Origin: CAYOXX01 sp964408025
GTDB lineage: Bacteria; Acidobacteriota; DATKUA01
Length of the DNA: 48,638 nt
Reading direction: 5' to 3'
Assembly (NCBI GenBank): GCA_964408025.1
Contig: CAYOXX010000014.1
Coordinates: 1 to 48,638 of the forward strand
The notes under the pieces: generated by a model
Told to the model about the DNA's origin: nothing
The model's database searches: none
The model's input: only the letters and a program-made list of their open reading frames with translations
Part shown: piece after piece, positions 32,764 to 41,465 of the stretch
How positions within the stretch are numbered: position 1 is the stretch's first letter
Layout: each line of letters opens with the position of its first letter
Position numbers and translations under genes: made by a program

Positions 32764-34451
32764 CGCATCACCTCCTGCGCCGCCTGCCCCGGCTCGGCGC
32801 CGAGCAGGCCCCTTCGTTCCGCCTCGCGCCGCACCGGTCCCCACCAGCCGATCGGGCGGCTCATGACGTAGAACCTCACCAGGTTGTCCATCCTCTCCGG
32901 CCTCGTGAGGAAGGTGGCCGGCAGGTAGACGACAATGCCGAGGGCCATCAGGATCCAGAAGCGGTGGTAGTCCTCCAGCCCGGCCAGGATGCCGTAGGCA
33001 GGCAGGATCCAGACCACCAGCCAGCTCATCCCCAGGTTGGCGATCCAGGCGCTGAGGTAGCCCCAGGCGTTGAAGCGCCACCAGATCACCTGCAGCAGGC
33101 TGGGCAGCCAGATGCCGGCACTCATGATCCAGATGGCGAAGATCAGCCAGGAGGTGATCGACTCCATCATCAGGCCGTAGACGAAGGAGCCGAGCAGCAG
33201 GATCAGCGTCGAGATGCGGCCGACCCAGACGAGACGCCTCTCGCTGGCGCCCGGGTCGATGTAGTGGTGGTAGATGTCGCGGGTGGCGTACATGGCGCCG
33301 AGGTTGAGGTGGGTGGAGATGGTCGAGAAGTGAATGGCGACGATGGCTGCGAAGAAGAAGCCGAGCAGCCCGACCGGCAGGACCTTGAAGCCGAGCACGA
33401 ACCAGCCGACCTCGTAGACGCCCTTGGCCTGCTCGCCTGCGGCCTCGACGGTCTGTCCGGAGAAGGCGGCGAAGTCGCCGACGATGTTCGGATAGAGGAT
33501 GAAGAAGCCGAGTATGGCTACCGCCCATATACCGTTGCGCAGCAGCACAAGGGCCGAGCCGCTCCAGATGCTGTAGGAGGCGTCGCGCACCGTGCGGGCG
33601 CTCTGGATGCGCTGCGACTCGGCGTACCAGTCGATGTAGGTGCCCATGCCGAAGCCGGCCAGCAGGGCCATGAAGATCAGTGTGAAGAACCAGGCGAAGG
33701 GGAACTCACCCCCGAAGAGGCCCGTGAAGGCGAACGGGTTGAGGCGCCAGTCCTGGCCGTTGTTGGCGAGCCACTGGGCGATGTTGGCCGGGCCGCCCGC
33801 GGCGGCGATCCCCCAGGCCGAGACGATGACGATGGCCAGGAAGGCGATGATTCCCTGCTGCAGGTCGGCCATCACCACGCCCCAGTAGCCGGCGCTGAGG
33901 ACGTATACGGCGCAGATGGAGCTGAAGAGCACCAGCCCCACCCACTCGGGCCAGCCGAAGGCCAGGTTGCAGACCTTGCCCATGGCGATGCCGACCCAGC
34001 CGAGGATGAACATGTTCATGAAGATTTGCCAGCCGGCCAGCCAGCCGCGCAACAGCTCGGCTCCCAGGCCGCCGAAGCGCAGGCTCTGCCACTCCGCCTG
34101 GCTGTAGGCCAGCGAGCGCCGGAAGATGCGGGTCGAGACCAGCGCGCTGATCGCGCACCAGGCCGAGAAGAAGGTGATCCAGATGCCCCGCAGTCCGTGC
34201 TCGTAGATGACTCCCCCCACCCAGATCGGCGTGTCGGTGGCCGTGTGGGTGGCGTAGACAGACGCGGCCGGCAGGTACCACGGCAGCCCGCGCCCGGCCA
34301 GGAAGAAGTCGGCCTCGCTGCGCTTGCCCAGGCGGTAGAAGAGCACCCCGCACCCGACCATCACCAGCAGGAACAGCACCAGCCAGGTCCAGTCGATCGC
34401 CTCGAACGCCACCTCGAAGCCGAAATACTCGTGCACCGGGAACTCGTTCAT
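32760..34451 (-). CDS. Sodium:solute symporter family protein
   Basis: This 563-residue SSS-family transporter has about thirteen hydrophobic helices. Family marks include FYRLGKRSEADFFLAGRGLP near the N-terminus, the unwound TM1 region ATHTATDTPIWVGG, and FAAIVAIHFSTISTHLNLGA in the middle, where the paired Ser/Thr (STIS-T) is the usual second sodium site. Substrates in this family range from sugars to acids. The gene heads an operon with three small membrane proteins and is divergent from GH31 and GH38 glycosidase genes, so a sugar or glycoside is the best guess. Confidence 0.9.
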   Translation of the reverse strand: MNEFPVHEYFGFEVAFEAIDWTWLVLFLLVMVGCGVLFYRLGKRSEADFFLAGRGLPWYLPAASVYATHTATDTPIWVGGVIYEHGLRGIWITFFSAWCAISALVSTRIFRRSLAYSQAEWQSLRFGGLGAELLRGWLAGWQIFMNMFILGWVGIAMGKVCNLAFGWPEWVGLVLFSSICAVYVLSAGYWGVVMADLQQGIIAFLAIVIVSAWGIAAAGGPANIAQWLANNGQDWRLNPFAFTGLFGGEFPFAWFFTLIFMALLAGFGMGTYIDWYAESQRIQSARTVRDASYSIWSGSALVLLRNGIWAVAILGFFILYPNIVGDFAAFSGQTVEAAGEQAKGVYEVGWFVLGFKVLPVGLLGFFFAAIVAIHFSTISTHLNLGAMYATRDIYHHYIDPGASERRLVWVGRISTLILLLGSFVYGLMMESITSWLIFAIWIMSAGIWLPSLLQVIWWRFNAWGYLSAWIANLGMSWLVVWILPAYGILAGLEDYHRFWILMALGIVVYLPATFLTRPERMDNLVRFYVMSRPIGWWGPVRREAERRGLLGAEPGQAAQEVMR

Positions 34452-34576
34452 CTGGACCCCCGAATCGCAAGCCGAGGGGAGCTCATGCTGCCGATTCTCT
34501 CTCTGGATATCCGCGTAGCGGCTGCCCCCCTGGACTACTCTAGTGAAACGCGAGCCTCAGCGTCAACGTCAAAGAG

Positions 34577-34607
34577 TCCTCCACCGGGTTGGTGGAGGAG
34601 CAATTTT
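34577..34607 (+). terminator. Terminator-like hairpin in the leader region of the glycosidase operon
   Basis: TCCTCCACC (34577-34585) and GGTGGAGGA (34591-34599) form a perfect 9-pair stem with a 5-base loop. GCAATTTTT follows on the plus strand. It lies 80 bases before the GH31 start and downstream of no plus-strand gene, so it may be a leader attenuator rather than a plain terminator. The rest of the 238-base gap shows no gene. Confidence 0.45.
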
Positions 34608-34689
34608 TACAAGTCCTGACTACAATTCAGGAATGCACCTCGCTGGTTAATCGGGTAAGCTATCAGGGCAACAACCGGGTGCGAGCGAG

Positions 34690-37122
34690 ATGAAGCGAGC
34701 CGATCCGGAAGAATCCACCCTCTTCGCCAGTTTCTCGAAGGCTGCGACGCCGTGCCCGGCCGGCACACCAGGGCGGGTCCTCGAGGCAGTTGTCGACGCT
34801 GGCTCGCTGCTCGTCCGCTGCGAAAACGGCTTCTGCACTCTGACACCAGTCGCTCCCGGCGTCGTCCGCGTTCAGGTATTCCCCGGCGGCAGCGCTTCGC
34901 AGCCGCCTTCGGAAATGACTGTGGAGCCACAACCGCCCGATTTGGACATCGAGCTGCGGGATGAGGGCGGGATCTACCTGCTAACTGCTGACGGCCTGCG
35001 GGCTAAGATCTGCAAGGAACCTTTCGGATTAACGTTTTCCGCCGGCCCGTCTGCGCCGGCGCTGGAGCAGGTCGCAGACGGCGGCGTCGAGTGGCAGGGC
35101 CGCCACTACGCCCTGCGCTTCCGCCTGGGCGACGACCACCTCTACGGCCTCGGCGAGCCATACCAGCTCGGCCGGGATCAGCCGCTCGACCTGCGCGGCC
35201 GCAGCTACCCGATCTGGAACCACCACTACCCGCCCAGCCGGATGCTGATCCCCTTCGTGCTCAGCTCGCGCGGCTACGGCCTATTCTTCGACAACCCCTG
35301 GCGGGCCTGCGTAGACGCCGGCGAGGCCTTCCCCGAACTGCTGCAGTACGAGGCGGACGGCGGGCCGATCCGCTACTACGTTTTCCTCGGCGACGCCCTC
35401 GAGATCATGGACAGGTATACGGCGCTCACCGGCCGCGCGCCGATGCCTCCGATCTGGGCGCTGGGCTACATCCAGTCGAAGTTCGGCTACCACAACTGGG
35501 ACGAGGTCGACGAGCTCGCCGATACGTTCCGCGGCAAGGGGATACCGTGCGATGGCATCGCCCTCGACCTCTACTGGTTCAAGGAGATGGGCGACCTGGA
35601 GTTCGACGAGGAGAACTGGCCGCACCCGGCCGAAAAGATCGCCGAGCTGCGCGAGCGCGGCTTCCACCTCATCCTCATCGAGGAGCCCTACGTGACCAGC
35701 GCCTCCCCCAATCACGCGGCGGGCCTGGCCGAGGGCGTCTTTGCCATGGACGCCTCGGGCGAGCAGTACATCTTCCGCATGTGGAAAGGCATGGCCTCCC
35801 TGGTCGACTTCTCCAAGCCTGAGGCGCGGCGCTGGTGGGCCGCGCTGCACGAACGGCTGATCGGCTGGGGCATCGGGGGCTGGTGGACTGACCTCAACGA
35901 GCCGGAGACCGACTTCCACGACATGGTCTTCGCCGGCGGGCCGGTGCTGGGGCAGCACAACCTGCAGCCGCTGCTGATGCACCGGGCGGTGTTCGAGGCG
36001 CAGCGGCGCTTCGCGCCGGAGATGAGACCGTTCGTCCTCAGCCGCTCCGCATTCGCCGGCTCGCAGCGCTACGGCGCCGCGGTCTGGAGCGGGGATGTCG
36101 CACCCACCTGGGATGCCTTCGCCAGCCAGGTGGTGCTGGGCCAGAGCTGCTCGCTGGCCGGCATACCGCTCTGGAATTGCGACATCGGCGGCTTCCTGGG
36201 GCGCCCCTCGCCGGAACTCTATCTGCGCTGGCTGCAGTTCGCGCTCTTCGCCCCGATCTGCCGCGCCCACACAGCCCACGCGCCGCGCGAGCCGTGGCAA
36301 TTCGGCGCCAACGTCGAGCGGGCGGCTCGCGAGGCGATCAGGACGCGCTACAGCCTTTTACCCTACATCTACAGCTGCCTCTACCAGACGCACCGGACCG
36401 GAGCGCCCCTGATGCGCCCGACATTTGCGCTCTTCCCCGATGACCCGGCGCTGGCCAACAGGGGCGGGCAGTACATGTTCGGCGAGGCGCTCCTGGTGGC
36501 TCCGGTTACCGAACCGGGCGAGAGAGACCGGGGAATCTACCTGCCGGCCGGCACTTGGTACGACTTCTGGACCGGCGAGCGTCTCGAGGGCGGCCGTGGA
36601 ACGCTGGCCCGCGCGCCGCTGGAGCGGATACCGGTCTTCGCCCGCGCCGGGGCGATCGTACCGCGGATCGAGCCGACTCAGCACGTGCTCGAGCGCCGCT
36701 GGGAGCACCTGATTCTGGAGGTCTATACTGGCGCCGACGGCCGCTTCCTCCTCTACGAGGACGACGGCATGACCACCGCCTACCTCACCGGCGAGTTCGC
36801 GGCCAGCGAAATCGTCTACGCGGAATCGGAGGACCGCCTCAGGATCGCCATCGGCGCCGCCGAGGGTGACTTCCCGGGGCGATTCGAGCGCCGCACATAT
36901 CTGGTCAAATTGATCGGCGCGGAGGAACCGTCGGCAGTGTTGTGCGACGGCGCGCCCCTGCGGAAACTAGATTCGAAGATGGACCTGGCCGCTGGAGAGA
37001 GCGGGTGGCGGTACGACGCGAGGCGGAAGGTACTCCTGGTCTCCACGCCTCCCGCCGCCGATGGGCTGGAGGTGGTAGCCTTGGCTGCCCGTGGAGGTGA
37101 GGCGGTTCACGCCTCGCAATAA
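34690..37122 (+). CDS. Glycoside hydrolase family 31 (alpha-glucosidase/alpha-xylosidase-like)
   Basis: This is a GH31 enzyme of 810 residues. The N-terminal beta-sandwich (about 40-240) leads into the (beta/alpha)8 barrel. The catalytic nucleophile is D401 in GGWWTDLNEPE, and the likely acid/base is D469 in WSGDVAPTWDAF. GYIQSKFGYHNWDEV and RPTFALFPDDP are further family blocks. No signal peptide is seen, so it is cytosolic. Specificity within GH31 cannot be fixed. It is followed after 15 bases by the GH38 gene, and the two are surely one operon. Confidence 0.94.
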   Translation: MKRADPEESTLFASFSKAATPCPAGTPGRVLEAVVDAGSLLVRCENGFCTLTPVAPGVVRVQVFPGGSASQPPSEMTVEPQPPDLDIELRDEGGIYLLTADGLRAKICKEPFGLTFSAGPSAPALEQVADGGVEWQGRHYALRFRLGDDHLYGLGEPYQLGRDQPLDLRGRSYPIWNHHYPPSRMLIPFVLSSRGYGLFFDNPWRACVDAGEAFPELLQYEADGGPIRYYVFLGDALEIMDRYTALTGRAPMPPIWALGYIQSKFGYHNWDEVDELADTFRGKGIPCDGIALDLYWFKEMGDLEFDEENWPHPAEKIAELRERGFHLILIEEPYVTSASPNHAAGLAEGVFAMDASGEQYIFRMWKGMASLVDFSKPEARRWWAALHERLIGWGIGGWWTDLNEPETDFHDMVFAGGPVLGQHNLQPLLMHRAVFEAQRRFAPEMRPFVLSRSAFAGSQRYGAAVWSGDVAPTWDAFASQVVLGQSCSLAGIPLWNCDIGGFLGRPSPELYLRWLQFALFAPICRAHTAHAPREPWQFGANVERAAREAIRTRYSLLPYIYSCLYQTHRTGAPLMRPTFALFPDDPALANRGGQYMFGEALLVAPVTEPGERDRGIYLPAGTWYDFWTGERLEGGRGTLARAPLERIPVFARAGAIVPRIEPTQHVLERRWEHLILEVYTGADGRFLLYEDDGMTTAYLTGEFAASEIVYAESEDRLRIAIGAAEGDFPGRFERRTYLVKLIGAEEPSAVLCDGAPLRKLDSKMDLAAGESGWRYDARRKVLLVSTPPAADGLEVVALAARGGEAVHASQ

Positions 37123-37137
37123 AGACGGAGGATAACG

Positions 37138-40100
37138 ATGTATGTCTTGATGTTCGCTGCGCTTCTCGCCGCATTAGTGCCGATGCAGGCTGACGATGAT
37201 CCCGTGGCCGACGTCGTCTCGGCGATCACGGAGGCCACCGACAACCGGCTGCGCAACTGGCAGTACCGGATCGAGAGCGGCGCCGCCGAGGGCGAGGAAG
37301 ACGCCAGGCCGTGGTCCGAGGTCCGCCTGCCCCACCTCTCGGTGCGGGAGTACCGGGTCAGGTACCGGGCCGAGGTACGAATCCCCGAGGTTTTCGCCGG
37401 CAGCAGGATAGACGGGGGCGGGGGCCGTGCGGAGCTGGAACTGCAACTATACGGCCCGGCGGACATCAGTGCGGAGATATTCCTCGACGGGGAGCCGGTC
37501 GCCTCTGTCCCCGGCGACGACCCGGTGCCGCGCAATCCGCGTATCGTCACGCTGCTGCTGTCCGAGGACGCCCGGCCGGGCGAGACCTTCGACATCGAGG
37601 TGTTCGTATTCAACTCCAACATCTACCCGCCCCAGGAGTTCCTCGATGTCGGCCGCAACACGCTCCTCCGCTCGGCGCTGCTGCGGCTCGAGCGGGCGGA
37701 GCCGATGCGCAGTGAGCTCGAGGAGTTCGCAGTCAACCTCGCCACCGCCGACCGGCTGCTGCGCCCCTGGAGGCCGCCGCAGAGCGAAAAGGTCTTCTGG
37801 CCCGAGATGACCAACCGCTCCCGCATCAGGGTGAGGGAGCGGAGGCGGCTGCGGGATCTCCTGCAGCGGGCGGCCGCGGGATTCGACTTCGAGGCGCTGC
37901 GGGCCGGCGATTCCGAGCGGCTGCGGGCCTCGATGGGCGAGGTGCTCGGCCTCCTGGGTCCGGTGTCGGAATACGCCAAAAGCTTCACCGTCTACCTGGT
38001 CGGCAACGCCCACATCGACCTGGCCTGGCTGTGGCGGACGCGGGAGTCGGTTCAGATCTCGGCCAACACCTACCGCTCGGTGCTCGACAACATGGAGGAG
38101 TACCCGCACCTGACTTACGCTCAGAGCCAGGCGCAGAGCTACCGCTGGGTGGAGGAGAACGACCCGGAGCTGTTCCGGCGCATGCAGGAGGCGGCCGCGG
38201 CGGGCAACTGGGACGTGGTCGGCGGCATGTGGGCCGAGCCGGACTGCAACCTGCCGAGCGGCGAGAGCTGGGTGAGGCAGATGCTCTACGCCCAGCGCTA
38301 CTTCGCCGAGCACTTCGGCATGCAGCCCTGGCTGGGGTGGAATCCCGACTCCTTCGGCTACAACTGGAACATGCCCCAGCTCTACAGCCGCGCCGGCATC
38401 CGCGCCTTCATCACCCAGAAGATCCACTGGAACGACACCACCATCTTCCCCTACCACCTCTTCTGGTGGGAGGCGCCAGACGGCTCGCGCATCCTCACCT
38501 ACTTCCCAACCGGCAGCTACACCGAGCGGGTCGATCCCCTGCGCATGGTGGACCAGCTGATGCGCTTCGAGTACAACACCGGATTCCGCGAGGTCCTGGT
38601 GCTCTTCGGCCTCGGCAACCACGGCGGCGGCCCCAACCGGCCGATGCTCGAGCGCGCCGAGATGCTCTCGCGGCAGCCTCTCTACCCGCGCATCGAGTTC
38701 ACCAGGGCCCACGACTTCATCGAGCGCTTGATGGAGCGGGACCTCTCCGACCTGCCGGTCTGGCGCGACGAGCTCTACCTGGAGTACCACCGCGGCACCT
38801 TCACCACCCAGGCGGCCACCAAGCGCGGCAACCGGCGCTGCGAGTCGCTGCTGGAGACTGCCGAGAAAGCGGCCACCATTTCTGCCCTGCTCGGCGGCGA
38901 CTACCCGCGCGGGCGCTTCCAGCGAGCCTGGGAGCTGGTGCTGCTCAACCAGTTCCATGATATCCTGCCGGGCTCCAGCATCACCCCCGTCTACCACGAC
39001 GCAGCGCAAGACTACGCACTCGCCCTGCGCCTCGCCAAGCGGGCGCTGAGGGACTCGCTGGAGACTATCGCCTCGCGGCTGGACTTCCCCGACGACGGCC
39101 GGCGAAGGCTGCTGGTCTTCAATCCGCTGTCGTGGCAACGCGACGGCGTCGTGCGCCTCACGCTGCCCCCTGACTCTCCCGAGGCGATCACCGTGCGCGA
39201 CAACGAAGGCACGGCGTTACCGAGCCAGATCGTCTTGAGCGAGGACGGCCTCGACCGCGAGCTGATCTTCGTCGCCCGCGCGGTCCCGTCGCTCGGCTAC
39301 AGGCTATTCATCCTCGATGAAGAGTCCCCGTCGGCGCTCACAACCGATCTGCGCGCCGAGGAGTTCGTGCTCGAGAACGAGTACCTGCGCGTCGAGGTGA
39401 ACCGCCAGAGCGGCAACATCGTCAGCATCCTCGACAAGACTAGCAGCGCGGAACTGCTCGCCGAGGGTCACGAGGGCAACATACTCGAGCTGCACGAGAA
39501 CATCCCACTGAACTGGGACGCCTGGAACATCGGCTACACCGGCCGCTCGTGGGCGCTGAGCACCGCCGACTCGGTCGAGCTGATCGAGAGCGGGCCGGCG
39601 CGCGCCGTCATCAGGGTGAGTAAAAGCTTTCTCGGCCTCTCCAAGGCCAACCGCGCGCCGACCGAGGGGTTCCCATCGTCGTTCTTCGTCCAAGATATCA
39701 CCCTCTACGCCGGCATCCCGCGCCTCGACGTGACGCTGCAGGCCGACTGGTGGGAAGACCACACGCTGCTCAAGGTCTCCTTCCCCGTCGCCGTCGCCGC
39801 GCCCAGGGCCACTTACGAGATCCCCTTCGGTTCGGTCGCCAGGCCGACAACGCGTTCCAACCCGTGGGAGAGGGCCCGATTCGAGGTGCCGGTGCACCGC
39901 TGGGCCGACGTGTCCGACGGCGAGCGCGGCGTATCGCTGCTCAACGACAGCAAGTACGGCATGGACATCGAAGGGAACGTCATGCGCCTGACGCTGCTGA
40001 CCTCGCCGCTGTGGCCCGACCCGACCGCCGACCGCGGCAGCCACGTCACCACCTACTCGATCTACCCCCACGCCGGCGACTGGCGCCAGGGCCAGACTCC

Positions 40101-40443
40101 GCGCCGCGGCCGCGAGCTCAACTTGCCGATGGTTCCACATCTGCTCGACCAAGGCGGGAGTGAGGGAGGACTGCCCGCCGCCGCCGGTTTCTTCGGCGTC
40201 GATGCCGAGGGCGTGGTAATCGCTTCCGTAAAGCTCTGCGAGGACTCCGACGACATCATACTGCGCCTCGTCGAGACGCTGGGCGAGGACGCCGAGGTGA
40301 CTGTCGCGCTGCCCCGCGAGGCTACCGCCGCCGTCGAGGTAGACCTCCTCGAGCAGGAGATCGGCCCCGTCCGGCTCGAAGGCGACCGCCTGCTACTCCA
40401 GATCGGCGCCAACGAGATCCGAAGCATCAAGATCAGCTTCTAG
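37138..40443 (+). CDS. Glycoside hydrolase family 38 alpha-mannosidase, predicted exported
   Basis: This is a GH38 retaining alpha-mannosidase of 1101 residues. Zinc ligands and catalytic residues are visible: H292 and D294 in GNAHIDLAWLW, the nucleophile D404 in WNPDSFGYNWNMPQ, and the His in FGLGNHGGGPNRP. The middle helical and C-terminal beta domains follow (LLNQFHDILPGSSI, NEYLRVEVN). A short hydrophobic N-terminus (LMFAALLAALVPMQA) suggests export, unlike most cytosolic bacterial GH38 enzymes. GGAGG precedes the ATG. Together with GH31 it would release mannose and glucose or xylose from alpha-linked glycans. Confidence 0.94.
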   Translation: MYVLMFAALLAALVPMQADDDPVADVVSAITEATDNRLRNWQYRIESGAAEGEEDARPWSEVRLPHLSVREYRVRYRAEVRIPEVFAGSRIDGGGGRAELELQLYGPADISAEIFLDGEPVASVPGDDPVPRNPRIVTLLLSEDARPGETFDIEVFVFNSNIYPPQEFLDVGRNTLLRSALLRLERAEPMRSELEEFAVNLATADRLLRPWRPPQSEKVFWPEMTNRSRIRVRERRRLRDLLQRAAAGFDFEALRAGDSERLRASMGEVLGLLGPVSEYAKSFTVYLVGNAHIDLAWLWRTRESVQISANTYRSVLDNMEEYPHLTYAQSQAQSYRWVEENDPELFRRMQEAAAAGNWDVVGGMWAEPDCNLPSGESWVRQMLYAQRYFAEHFGMQPWLGWNPDSFGYNWNMPQLYSRAGIRAFITQKIHWNDTTIFPYHLFWWEAPDGSRILTYFPTGSYTERVDPLRMVDQLMRFEYNTGFREVLVLFGLGNHGGGPNRPMLERAEMLSRQPLYPRIEFTRAHDFIERLMERDLSDLPVWRDELYLEYHRGTFTTQAATKRGNRRCESLLETAEKAATISALLGGDYPRGRFQRAWELVLLNQFHDILPGSSITPVYHDAAQDYALALRLAKRALRDSLETIASRLDFPDDGRRRLLVFNPLSWQRDGVVRLTLPPDSPEAITVRDNEGTALPSQIVLSEDGLDRELIFVARAVPSLGYRLFILDEESPSALTTDLRAEEFVLENEYLRVEVNRQSGNIVSILDKTSSAELLAEGHEGNILELHENIPLNWDAWNIGYTGRSWALSTADSVELIESGPARAVIRVSKSFLGLSKANRAPTEGFPSSFFVQDITLYAGIPRLDVTLQADWWEDHTLLKVSFPVAVAAPRATYEIPFGSVARPTTRSNPWERARFEVPVHRWADVSDGERGVSLLNDSKYGMDIEGNVMRLTLLTSPLWPDPTADRGSHVTTYSIYPHAGDWRQGQTPRRGRELNLPMVPHLLDQGGSEGGLPAAAGFFGVDAEGVVIASVKLCEDSDDIILRLVETLGEDAEVTVALPREATAAVEVDLLEQEIGPVRLEGDRLLLQIGANEIRSIKISF

Positions 40444-40513
40444 GTCTAGCAAGAATTTGCTAGTTGCTAACTCTGAGTCCAAGTGGCTTGAACAGTTAAT
40501 TTACAGGAAGTTC

Positions 40514-40542
40514 TTGACATTTATTGATTATCGAAGTACATT
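40514..40542 (+). promoter_or_regulatory. Predicted promoter of a candidate small RNA
   Basis: A perfect -35 TTGACA (40514-40519) and TACATT (40537-40542) are 17 bases apart in an AT-rich gap after the GH38 gene. A start near 40549 would directly precede three tandem hairpins. Confidence 0.45.
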
Positions 40543-40548
40543 ATAGTT

Positions 40549-40610
40549 AATCCGATTATTCGGAGGTGGAAGGTATTTGCCTTCGCGACCCTTCGGGGTC
40601 GTTTTTCTTT
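40549..40610 (+). ncRNA. Candidate small RNA of three hairpins
   Basis: Between the GH38 and DUF3800 genes three hairpins follow each other: TCCGA/TCGGA (40551-40555 and 40560-40564), GAAGG/CCTTC (40569-40573 and 40580-40584), and a terminator stem CGACCC-TTCG-GGGTCG (40586-40601) with TTTTTCTTT. A promoter lies just upstream. No reading frame of note is inside. The GGAGGTGG between hairpins 1 and 2 resembles a Shine-Dalgarno or Csr-type GGA stretch. It could instead be only the 3' end of the GH38 transcript. Confidence 0.45.
40586..40610 (+). terminator. Intrinsic terminator with UUCG loop
   Basis: A perfect 6-pair stem with the stable UUCG tetraloop is followed by TTTTTCTTT. It ends the GH38 transcript and/or the small RNA. 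It touches the last codon of the convergent DUF3800 gene (stop at 40609-40611). Confidence 0.85.
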
Positions 40611-41403
40611 ACGGTAACCATTTTCGACCAAATCCGTCTACTTTCCCATTTGGGCTTCGGTCGTATTTCGAATCTTCGAGGATCTTGGCGATCTTCCCGC
40701 CGAAGTTATTTGGTAGCCCACGCTTTTGGCGACGCGCAAGAGAAGCACGGAAACTTGGGTGTGCAAGCAAGTCCGCTAATTGAAGTCCGGAAATATTGTT
40801 ACTCTTTGGTTTAACCTTTAGCTCACAACTTGTTAGTACCTCTTCAAACTCATCAGGTGTCATGTAAGTAGATCCTCTCGAAAGTAATGAACTAAAAGAG
40901 TTTTTCAACCGAAGGTCTTCCTTACCTCCGCGCGATTCAGCTAGAACATCGCCAATAAAGTTCCTTTTTTTCAGCCACATCACAAAGCGTTCCACAATAA
41001 CAGCCAAACAATAATGGTACGGATCAAATCTCCATTTCTTGTATCGTTGCCGATGTTCAAGTTTATCAATTGTAGCAGTAATTATCACATATTCGAAATC
41101 ACTGATTAGATTCAATAAACTTTTGTTAAATTTTCGCTCTATTTTATTGTTTCGAAGGATTTCGAAAGGATGCCTCTTATTAATAATTCTCTTGCGGTGC
41201 AATATGATAGGGTTGTCAGGATGGGAACCAAAATATTCTTGTTTCATATTCTCAATCGTAGGAAACAGAGTTGACCTAACATAGTCAAGATCTATGATTA
41301 CTCCTGTTAGACTTAGATATCTGTGATTCGGGTCTGTTGATGCTTCCAAGTCGGAGTTCCCGACTTCATCAACATACATCCGATATTTAATCCGACCTTC
41401 CAT
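40609..41403 (-). CDS. DUF3800 domain protein
   Basis: This is a 264-residue protein of the DUF3800 family. The N-terminal acidic motif YRMYVDEVGN carries D12, E13 and G15, and the C-terminal block GLQLADLLAHP holds the second conserved Asp; both are typical and fit an RNase H-like fold. DUF3800 genes often sit in mobile or defence islands, with no settled function. The gene is strongly AT-rich against a high-GC background and has many Lys, Ile and Asn, which points to recent transfer. ATG 41403 is preferred to GTG 41412. Its own promoter lies at 41437-41465. Confidence 0.85.
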   Translation of the reverse strand: MEGRIKYRMYVDEVGNSDLEASTDPNHRYLSLTGVIIDLDYVRSTLFPTIENMKQEYFGSHPDNPIILHRKRIINKRHPFEILRNNKIERKFNKSLLNLISDFEYVIITATIDKLEHRQRYKKWRFDPYHYCLAVIVERFVMWLKKRNFIGDVLAESRGGKEDLRLKNSFSSLLSRGSTYMTPDEFEEVLTSCELKVKPKSNNISGLQLADLLAHPSFRASLARRQKRGLPNNFGGKIAKILEDSKYDRSPNGKVDGFGRKWLP

Positions 41404-41436
41404 TCCCACCACGAATATATATCGCTTGGGTCTCTA

Positions 41437-41465
41437 ATTATACTTAATTCTCATTGGTCTTGCAA
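41437..41465 (-). promoter_or_regulatory. Predicted promoter of the DUF3800 gene
   Basis: A perfect -10 TATAAT (41442-41437) and a -35 TTGCAA (41465-41460) are 17 bases apart on the minus strand. The -35 lies inside the end of the upstream symporter gene. A start near 41430 gives a leader of about 27 bases. Confidence 0.55.

Noticed and set aside
32964..34619. Plus-strand open frame of about 550 codons opposite the symporter gene
   Set aside because: It is a low-complexity Asp/Gly/Pro/Gln-rich antisense translation of a clear membrane protein.
37447..39138. Minus-strand open frame of about 560 codons inside the GH38 gene
   Set aside because: Antisense shadow of a catalytic domain with all active-site residues on the other strand.
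40549..41403. A type III (RNA-protein) toxin-antitoxin pair made of the small RNA and DUF3800
   Set aside because: The RNA has no tandem antitoxin repeats, is convergent rather than upstream, and DUF3800 does not resemble ToxN.
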